From contig CALYLX010000160.1 of the NCBI GenBank assembly GCA_944990035.1, positions 434,001 to 498,000 of the forward strand: a stretch of DNA of 64,000 nt. The letters are read 5' to 3'. Shown here piece by piece: positions 56,235 to 64,000 of this stretch. A program made the translations under genes and the position numbers. Under the pieces are notes generated by a model. It was not told where the DNA came from and did not search any database. It was given only the letters and a program-made list of their open reading frames with translations. How positions within the stretch are numbered: position 1 is the first letter of the stretch; each line of letters starts with the position of its first letter. Source of the stretch: Clitopilus passeckerianus (Eukaryota; Basidiomycota; Agaricomycetes; Agaricales; Entolomataceae).

Positions 56235-58398
56235 TTATAACGACTCTTCGACTAAACCTCTGACTACCACCTCTGCCTCCCCCGATCGCGGCCTAATTGT
56301 GCAAGGAAACTTCTTAGGATGACTATTACAGGGGTCAGCTCTCGAGTCACAAAGTGCTATTCTCTCAAAACTTACCACATCGCGCCAATATGATACTCCT
56401 TCGTAGGCTCAATTACGTTTCCAGCTTCATCTTCCGCCTTCAACAGATCAAACACCGACAAGACCGAAGCTGCCGCCAACATGATCATGGAGTGGCCAAT
56501 GTGTTTTCCCGGGCATGCTCTAAGGTGAGCATGGGCAGAAAGAGATCATTACCATCAGCATCAACCCGAAAGTGATCACCAGTTTACCCACCTTCTCCCA
56601 AATCCGAAGACGATGTCGGCAGGATCCATAACAGACGGGTCGAGCTTGCCATCTGTAAAATACCGTTCAGGATTGAAAGTCTCCGGATCCACGAAGTCTT
56701 TTTCGTCAGAGGACATGGCCCTGCGTAGTGATCGTCATTAAGAATTCGGGATCACAAAGGGTGAACATGGGCGCACCATTGATTAGCCAAAACTATCGAA
56801 TTCTTGGGAATATGATAGCCTTTGTAAGCGTCGTCACTTGTTGTGAAATGAGGGACTCCTATTCAGTGGATCAGTACCATGTTGAACCATCTTTTCGATA
56901 GGGTCCTTACCGAGAGGTACCGATGGACGCCATCTGAGCACGAGTTGGTTAGTAGAACGATGCAAGAAACCGAGAAAATGCATCATACCGATAGACTTCC
57001 TTTACGACAGCCTCCAGGTAGGGCAGTGACTTCAAATCTGCGTGTTCCGGAAGCCTGCCTTGCGCAACACGATCCAACTCTGCCTGGGCTTTCTTCTGTA
57101 TCTCAGGGAAGCACACCATTGCCAGGAAAAAAGTCCCAAGAGCGGATGTGGTAGTGTCGGCGCTGGCTGAAACGATACCCAGTCAGTGTGAAAAAGATTC
57201 AAAGAAAAAGTAAGGAGGTAGCGCACCTAAGAAAACGAGACCAGCCACATCCTTCAAGAGAGCGTTATCCTTCTCCAAAGCCTCCGAACCATCCAACTCT
57301 TGGAGAGCTTCCGACACAAACGACGCCTCGTATTCACCAGCAGCCATCATATCCTCCGTCGCCTTAAACGGAGCCTCCCTAACCTTGACCGAATGCTCCT
57401 TCATGACTTCTGCCTTTCGATGAAATCCTGCCCCCGGAAACCATCTCGGGATGTATTTCATAACCGGGAAGGTGTCCACTAGAAATGCGCCGGGTATGAA
57501 TATCTCGGATATCGAACGCATGGCCTCCTCAGCTAAGCCGATGAACGGGTCGTTCTTGGGTTTTATGGCGACACCATAGGTCATGGATAATGATACGGCG
57601 CTGACATAGCTATATCAAATCAGATCAGAATTAGATTCGCGGTGGAAGGTTGAAGAGGATGGAGACAACACGTACTATCGAGCGTGCTCCAATAGGTGCT
57701 CGGGATCAACCATGAGTTGACCCAGAAGTCGTCGGGCGAAGAAAGCCTCACGAGGCTGGTTGAGTGTGGAATTTGCAGGGGAGAAATGTTGGGTGAATAT
57801 CCTGCGACTGGCCCTCCAGGCATCGCCATACGGCAGCAGACTGAACAGATAGCCCCAGCCACATCTGAAGCAAACGCGTTCAATAGAGGCGGAGCAAGCC
57901 AATAGTCATACATACAACTCGTGAAGCATGGTAAAGTGAGGTCTAAGGAGTTTATGAGCACCCTGTCGGATGTAACACAAGATGACGACATATGGGCTCA
58001 CCTGCTAGAATATATTGTCGACCTTTTATCAAGCAAATCCTTCGCTGCTTGATATGAGTTGAGAATCACCATTCTCGTACCGAGTGCTTCGGCATATACG
58101 ATGTCAGAGCCTGGGTAAGACGACCGTCGGCTCAGCGTCCGCACATATGCAAGGGGGAACAAGGAAGCGGCTCACCATAGTCTTGACTCCATTTCGCGAA
58201 CGTCAACCACTCCTTGGATGTCGGCATCTCTAGAACACTCCCTAGCAAGGGCAACCTTCTCGGGCCTGGAGGTAGTTTGCTTGCATACCGACGTCCGCTC
58301 AAGTATTGGTACAAGACAAAAGCAAGGACGGACGTTCCTGCAAGCTTGAACGAAGAATTAACAGCCAAATTTTCTGGCAGCGATAGTGAACCACCCAT
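56235..58398 (-). CDS. Cytochrome P450 monooxygenase
   Basis: Start MGGSLSLPENLAV at 58398, then a membrane anchor (FKLAGTSVLAFVLYQYL) and the KLPPGPRRLPLLGS hinge. Landmarks: a C-helix W (YGDAWRASRRIF), the I-helix ASADTTTSALG, the K-helix E-V-Y-R, the ETFNPERYF block, and the haem loop FGFGRR-x-CPGKH, where an intron splits the loop. The last exon ends in RPRSGEAE and VEESL before TAA at 56235-56237. About nine exons. All catalytic landmarks are present. This is an ER-bound class II enzyme of the mushroom CYP expansions; the substrate is unknown. The aldo/keto reductase lies 1.8 kb upstream on the same strand and a P450 pseudogene beyond it. Confidence 0.9.
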
Positions 58399-60228
58399 GA
58401 TCACTTGTTCTGTACAGGGAAGGTGCCGCCGTTGTGCTAGTCGTCGAGGTCGACGCAGAGCTAATCGGGGCCATGGCAGCCTGCATTCACCGCGGCCCGG
58501 ACACCTTATGGAGCTTCGGATAGTGAGGAAAGGATCCGCGGAACTTTCAAAGTTGGATTGCACTTGCTTGGGCATGCTTGGATCTAACGTAGTTGCCAAA
58601 CATTCCTGACCAATCATCATGTTTCAATTTTGCTTCCGTAAGAGAAAAGGCTAAATTTGCAAGGAAAGCGATAGCTTTAAAGCATACGATTAACCGGACT
58701 TCCTAGCGGCGCCAAACCTGGGTTGCACTGGCCAACGGGTGCAAACCGACCTAAAAGTGATCCAATCGCGTGACGTCATGGTCATATTTCTAGACTGACG
58801 CGAAACTACATTTCGACGTGGACGTGTTGATAGTTTCCTACCAAATCCAACACCTCATGGAGGTGGAGAAACGCCAGAAGTCTCTCAATACACTCACATC
58901 TGTTGCAGGAGCCTGTCATACTTAGATCGTCCTGGCTGCAATTAGGACGCTCGCAAAGCCGACCCTAGATGTGGCTGTTAAGTTATAGCTTCCAAGATCG
59001 AATGTGCGCATGGCATGTTACATCCTAAATGGACTAGCTTTGCCGGTTGAATCTTAGATGTCCTCTGATGCAATAACCTTAACTAGATTGAAGTCCCGTG
59101 GGCCTCCCACGGCAGAACCCAGCTTGCTTGTTGAGGATCGATTGGCTTCAGGCTTTAAATTCGTAAATCGTTCAATTCACGAAATGAATTGCATTCTACG
59201 GTTTACAAAGTATTATACGTCAGAAAACGGGGGCTGTAATACAGTATATGCTCTGACAGCGGAATGGTGCTGCGAATATCACCTTGCAGCCAACGCGAAG
59301 GAAATGAAAAAGGAGCGCAGTGCAATCGCAGTCAGGTTCAATGTGTTTGGGAGCACGGTGGCGAACGCTATTCCTTCCGCGCCTGTGCCTGCGCCAGCTA
59401 AATTTCCATCAATGCGACAAGGGCTCAAGCCCATCCCATCCCCGCTAACCCACTAGTAACGGCCCTCGGGAGCAAGTGTCGCATTTTAACCACCAACACA
59501 CGGTCGAAGTCCACAACTAGCTCGGCGTCGAGTGCACCGAATGCATCCACTTTTGCCCTCGGAAGACATATATCAACATCAGCGACATGGGCAATGGCCA
59601 TGACGTCTGAAGATAGGCCTCATCCCAATTGAGGAGTTAGCACAAGAGATAAAGTCTGGTAGTACGGGACGCTTCCTTGGGACAGAGGATTGTTGAAGGA
59701 TTCCATATGAGACCGAAGGGTTCTTCGAGCGGGGAGGGGCGGACTTTGTTCAAGTATTGATAACAGAAGGAAGTTTTACGTTGCTTGTACCTGTAGAGTT
59801 GAGAGTGTGAGTCTAAGTGGAGCAACTTTAGGCCTTTCAAGTTTGGATGGTTGGCGAATCAAGGCTCTCTACACTGGCATGAGTGCCTGAATAACTCTGG
59901 AATGATATAGACGAAGAAATGGACAATCGCAGGCATCCACATCTCTTCTTGTGGCACCCAGAATTTGAGTGGAACAGCATCCTGAAACCCATATTTTCTT
60001 CATCCCAAATGAGCCGAATATCATACATGCCAGGTCGAATTCCCTATTCAAAGCCGTTCCCTATCGATAATCAGGGCGTCCATAATCAAACCCTAGTACA
60101 CCAGTAATAGGATCGCAATGATAATCTTCAGAAAGCTGTATGATTCTGCATAACAAACATAAAGGTTTATATATACGGAATGTCGGCGTATACAGAAGGT
60201 GTTAGCGAAAGATCTTCCTAAATCTCAA
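58399..60228. other. Intergenic, no supported gene
   Basis: P450 promoter side (58399-58900) and a long stretch without coding signal. An open plus-strand stretch at 59058-59456 has no recognisable domain. Confidence 0.5.
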
Positions 60229-61686
60229 TTACGACATGTTCTCCTCGCCCTTCCACTCCTCAAGAGGAAGACAGTTGCCCTCAACACCAGCCTTGATCCA
60301 GGAAAGCGTACGGTTCCTAGTTCCTGCAACCTCAGCGTTATCGGCGAGGGCCCGAATCTCCTTGACGACCTCCTCAGAGAGCTTGAGGTGCGCACTCGCA
60401 GCATTCTCTTCCAGACGCGGGACTGTGCGGCATCCAGGGATGGGGAACCCTATTTTAATCGAAAGAAAAGATGCGTGCGTCAGAAGTGATGACAGGGGAC
60501 GATAAGAGAAGGAGGGGGAACTCACAGCCAGGGTGTTCAGCAAGGATCCAAGCAAGGGTGACTTGAGAAGGCGTAGCGTTGTTCTTGTCAGCGATTTCCT
60601 TGAGCTTATCGACGATCAGAAGGTTCTTGGGGAAGTTCTCATCGGACCAGCGGGGGAGGATGAGCCTGAGGTCATCTTTATCGAAATCGGCACGGGAGCG
60701 GTAGCTATCACAAGCATGAGGATGAGGAAAGCTATATTCAAGATGTAAGAAGAAAACGGACCGGCCAGTGACAAGGCCACGAGCGAGAGGACTGTAGGCG
60801 ATGACAGCAACACCAAGTTTTTCACACTCCTGAGCGAAGCTCTCCTCTCCATTGGGACCACTTCGCATCGAGGGAGGGGTCAGTAAGTACGCGTCATGAA
60901 TCCGGAGTGATAAAGCAACAAAGTACTCACGGGTGTTCGATGTCCAAGGTGAAAGGCGAGTACTCGACTTGAACGGCGATGATCTTCTCGCCGAGTCCAG
61001 GGACCTTCTTGGCCCTCTTCAACGTCTCGATGCTGCACTCGCTGAGGCCGAGGTACTTGATCTTCCCGCTGTCGACGTACTCGCGGAGAACTTCCAAAAC
61101 GACCTCAATCGGGACCTTGGGGTCGACACGATGCTGGTAGTAGAGATCGATGTAATCGGTCTTCAATTGGTCAAGTGAGCGAAGGACTGCTCTCTTAACG
61201 TAGGAAGGGCGTGAGGTGACTCCCCTATGTGTCCAAGTCAGCTAAAATTTCGAGAGTAAGGACGATGAAGGAGACTGACTTTTCAGGGGGCCCGGTGACA
61301 TCAAAAGCGCCAAACTTGGTGGCGAGGAAGATCTCCTTTCGTCGCCCGGTTTTCTCAAACCACTTTCCAAGGGTAGCTTCGGCTGTAGAAGGCTGAGATT
61401 CATCTCTGTATACGACCCAGGCATAAGTCACGTACAGGTACCATAGATATCAGCACTATCCCAGAATGTCATGCCGATGTCCGCTGCGCGGGTCAAAGTT
61501 TGCATGATAGTATCCTCATCCGCGGAGGAACTGCCATAGAATGCACCGATACCTAATCGCAAGTAATTCAGTCAAAGTGATGGAACGATAGCATAGGTGT
61601 CCACCCATGCATCCGAAGCCCAGCTTCGCAACTTCAGGGCCATTCCTTCCGAGAGGACCTTTGGGGATTTTGGGCAAAATAGACAT
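60229..61686 (-). CDS. Aldo/keto reductase (yakc-like)
   Basis: NADPH-dependent carbonyl reductase with a TIM-barrel fold. Start MSILPKIPKGPLGRNG at 61686; the N-terminal GFGCMGIGAFYG follows. The catalytic tetrad is visible: Asp and Tyr in WDSADIYG, Lys in LATKFGAFD, His in YYQHRVDPK. Later blocks are YLGLSECSIETLKRA, VQVEYSPFTLDIE, VIAYSPLARGLVTG and the NADP-binding C-terminal IPGCRTVPRLEENA. Stop TAA at 60229-60231. About seven exons. No damage seen. It could act in detoxification or secondary metabolism with the nearby P450, but that is inference. Confidence 0.9.
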
Positions 61687-62257
61687 GTCGATGAAGCGCG
61701 TGAAAGCAGGGATGGAAGTGGTCTGTTTGTGGGTTTGGAAGCTGCTCCCTCAATTTTATAATACTTCTGGACCTACATTCCTACATTCCTATCGTGACCA
61801 TCTTCTGTGGATGAATAAGAGTCGAGGGCTCTAAGGCCCGCCCCGGGTAGGTGATTTTCGGCGCCCGTACCCATACCTGTCGCTTATCTAACCCGCCGGC
61901 TAACTACCCGTGTCAAGTTGGTGCGGGGAGAGAGGAAGGGTGGGTAGAGGTTACCCTTGGCGGGTAGGGGTTGTGGAAGCTTTTCAGTAGAGATATCATC
62001 TGTAGATGATTAGAATATAAACATATCAGTTAAGATGCCAGAAAGCTATTGTAGAACGCACCTATGAGGTCTCCTGCCTGCACCAGGTCTCCTCTTCATA
62101 TTTTCCTCATCTAGCTGCCGCGGACGCCGTTTTGACGCGTCATTTTTGCAAACTAGAGCTTCTATATCGGACTCCAAGCTTAGCATACAGGTCTCTCATC
62201 CCTAGCTCATCCAACAACAATGGGTCTTGTCCTCAGCATCCTTAGCGCGTTATAAAT
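61687..62257. other. Intergenic with GGGTAG/CTACCC motifs
   Basis: From about 61838 to 61980 the sequence is GC-rich and repeats GGGTAGG and its complement (CTACCCG, GGCGGGTAGGGG), giving several imperfect inverted repeats. This looks like part of a dispersed repeat; only one copy lies in this window. Confidence 0.45.
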
Positions 62258-64000
62258 TGGCCTCTCCACCGTGGTGTGCCGAGAATGTCTCTTTCCACTC
62301 CTTCGCGTTCGTGGGGCCTGTCCAACCTATATGGACCTCCAGTCAATAACTGGTGGACTGGTAAGATGCATTCAATGTCAAGGACTGGCGCGTGCTGAAG
62401 CTAAGGGAATCAGGAAACTGGCATCAACTTTTCAGCAAAGAAGGCTGGGCCTTCAAGCTTCAAGCTTCAAGAAGCACATATCTGATACCTATGGTACCGC
62501 TCTAAAGGTTAACGGTGTTGGCTGGGCCAGTTCAAACCATTGCTCGTCTGTCATGTATCTCATCCGATTTTCCGGGACCAACAAGCCTATCTCACCCATC
62601 CGTTGGCCATCACCAGAATCTTCCGGACTGAGCGTGCTGGTCACGAAACAGCTCGTTATCACTTGCTGTAAGTCTAAAGCTCCTCCCTATGAATTGAGAA
62701 TAATCTTGACATTGACTCTTTCTAGTCACCCACAGCCACCTCTCCTTCGGATGGGGTCTTGTCGGCACCGCCAACGAAAAGCACTGAAGGCAACGTCGCC
62801 TCATGGCTCCCTTCTTTCCATCGAACTACCTTCGTACTCTGATGCCCCTCGTCTATCCTTTTGCATACGAAGTGAGTAGCCCACCAGTCGATTTGGCCTG
62901 TCTAACTCGGGAATAGCTTGCCGAGTGTACGAAGAAGCACGGCGAGAGAAACGTTAATATTCTCGACTCCCAAGATTCACTCGATCGTTTCCGGTCCTTG
63001 AATACGTAGGTGCCGGTCTCGGTTACTGTTTTGGCGTCTTGAACGAGGTGAGGCGTGTTGTCTACAGTGACGCTGCCAGGAACATCAAGTGAGTACTGTT
63101 CTGAATGACCACGTCGAGCACGCCCTGATTCTCTAATCAGCCTCCTAACCTTCCGTTCCTTCCTACCTTACATGGTTAAGTTGGGTCCCCCCCTTGTTTG
63201 CAAGACGTTGATCGACTAGATTCCTTGGCGCGCTGCCCAAGACTCAAGAAAGAGATCTACATAATCGATGATGTGGACCAAGACATTCTCGGGACTAGGC
63301 GCCAAGCTTTCGCCAATGGTGAGGGAAACGGAAGGGACATCTTCAGTGCCATCAGGGAGTTTGCTTCAGCTAGCCCCGCGATCCAGCATCTAGTGTTCTT
63401 CTTCCCTCAGTGCGATGGAACGATGAAGCCGATGAAGATGAGAAGATCGAAGACTTAGAGATCATCAGCCATACCACGTTTGTCACGTCTCCATGAACAC
63501 ACGAGGTGACTGTGCTAACTTCAGGAATTCCCCATCTAGCACCACTTTGTTCGCTAGACATGAGACCACTGCCGGAACACTCTCCCGTATCTTCTATCGA
63601 CTCGCCACCTGCCCTGAGGCCCAGGAGAGGCTCCGTGTGGAGTGCACCAAGGCTCGCTTGGAGAAGGGTGATCTCGAGTTCGAAGATCTCTTGGCTCTTC
63701 CCTACCTGGATGCCATTTGCAAGGAAACCCAGGGAAACCCTCCATGTGTACGCCGATCTTCCATCCACCCTGCTGAATTCTTGGCACTCACCGTATTAGT
63801 TATAAGGTTCACTCACGTCGATCAGCTCTACCAAACGTAAGCCCCATTGCTTCTGGACTCGGACGATTCATTGAGCTGACGGACCACGCACACAGTGCCA
63901 CGAATAAGACTGTTCTCCCTTTCCTTTTCCCTTGTAGTTGGCAAGGATGGGAAGGAAGTTCGAGAAATCTCCATCGAAGCTGGCACAGAGACTATTAATA
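62258..64000 (+). pseudogene. Cytochrome P450 pseudogene, runs off the window
   Basis: Fragments of a second P450 in order: YGTALKVNG near 62500, FGWGLVGTANEKH then TGA (62785-62787) and RQRRLMAPFF near 62800, EYVGAGLGYCFGVLNE near 63020, an IIDDVDQDIL helix near 63260, the I-helix-like FARHETTAGTLSRIF near 63560, PEAQERLRVE, and the K-helix start CKETQ near 63720, then ...VVGKDGKEVREISIEAGT at the right edge. Frames change several times outside plausible introns and helix I lacks the usual AG start. The gene is therefore decayed. It resembles a different P450 group from the intact gene at 56235. The haem loop lies beyond the window. Confidence 0.75.

Noticed and set aside
59058..59456. 132-codon plus-strand frame
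   Set aside because: No recognisable motif and no plausible continuation.
61838..61980. Telomere-like GGGTAG repeats
   Set aside because: The motif is irregular, occurs on both strands as inverted repeats and is internal between ordinary genes.

Overview
The window is nuclear DNA from a filamentous basidiomycete, most likely a mushroom-forming agaricomycete. Support: genes with many short (about 45-65 bp) introns, a basidiomycete-type white collar-1 photoreceptor, Plavaka and TET/JBP genes, a chromodomain Ty3/gypsy element, and P450 and OPT families. The species cannot be named from the sequence.

The first 34.6 kb is a nest of mobile DNA. A retrotransposon gag gene on the minus strand is cut in two: its later part lies at 1-87 and its first part at 21865-22947. 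The 21.8 kb in between has inverted CATCAGAAAAA tips at 88 and 21864. Inside lies a second, 12.7-kb element (4456-17135) with ~35-bp inverted repeats that also begin CATCAG. The inner element carries a DUF6532-like nuclear protein gene, a divergently transcribed Plavaka (CACTA-like) transposase with one in-frame stop, a 52/58-bp satellite and an apparently intact TET/JBP-type DNA-oxidising dioxygenase. The outer layer carries a degraded SEC61-alpha copy and a second DUF6532-like gene with an RS-like tail, flanked by CAAG-rich (left) and CTTG-rich (right) arms. Small elements with the same CATCAG tips lie at 25413-27414, two of them with clean 3-bp duplications, as expected of CACTA-type transposition.

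From 23.1 to 34.6 kb there is a solo LTR, a Tc1/mariner-like element with 226-bp inverted repeats, a five-copy ~200-260-bp tandem repeat, and a young, complete Ty3/gypsy chromovirus (27626-34592). Its LTRs are 462 bp with two differences between them, and it has a 5-bp target duplication. Its primer-binding site is an exact 11-nt complement of sequence inside its own LTR just downstream of a TATA box, the Tf1/sushi self-priming arrangement. It also has a third ORF after pol.

From 36 kb onward the window is ordinary host DNA: mitochondrial pyruvate dehydrogenase kinase (+), WC-1 photoreceptor (+), a secreted Cys-rich NucA/NucB-like protein (+), a secreted ferritin-like protein (-), an oligopeptide transporter (-), a divergent Hsp70 (-), a cytochrome P450 (-), an aldo/keto reductase (-), and a decayed P450 (+) running off the end.

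The inner element's genes suggest one mobile unit that combines DNA cutting (transposase) with oxidation of methylcytosine (TET/JBP), perhaps to lift host silencing. The transposase stop and a stop in the P450 pseudogene are both compatible with CGA-to-TGA change, the signature of methylated-CpG decay. These functional links are inference.
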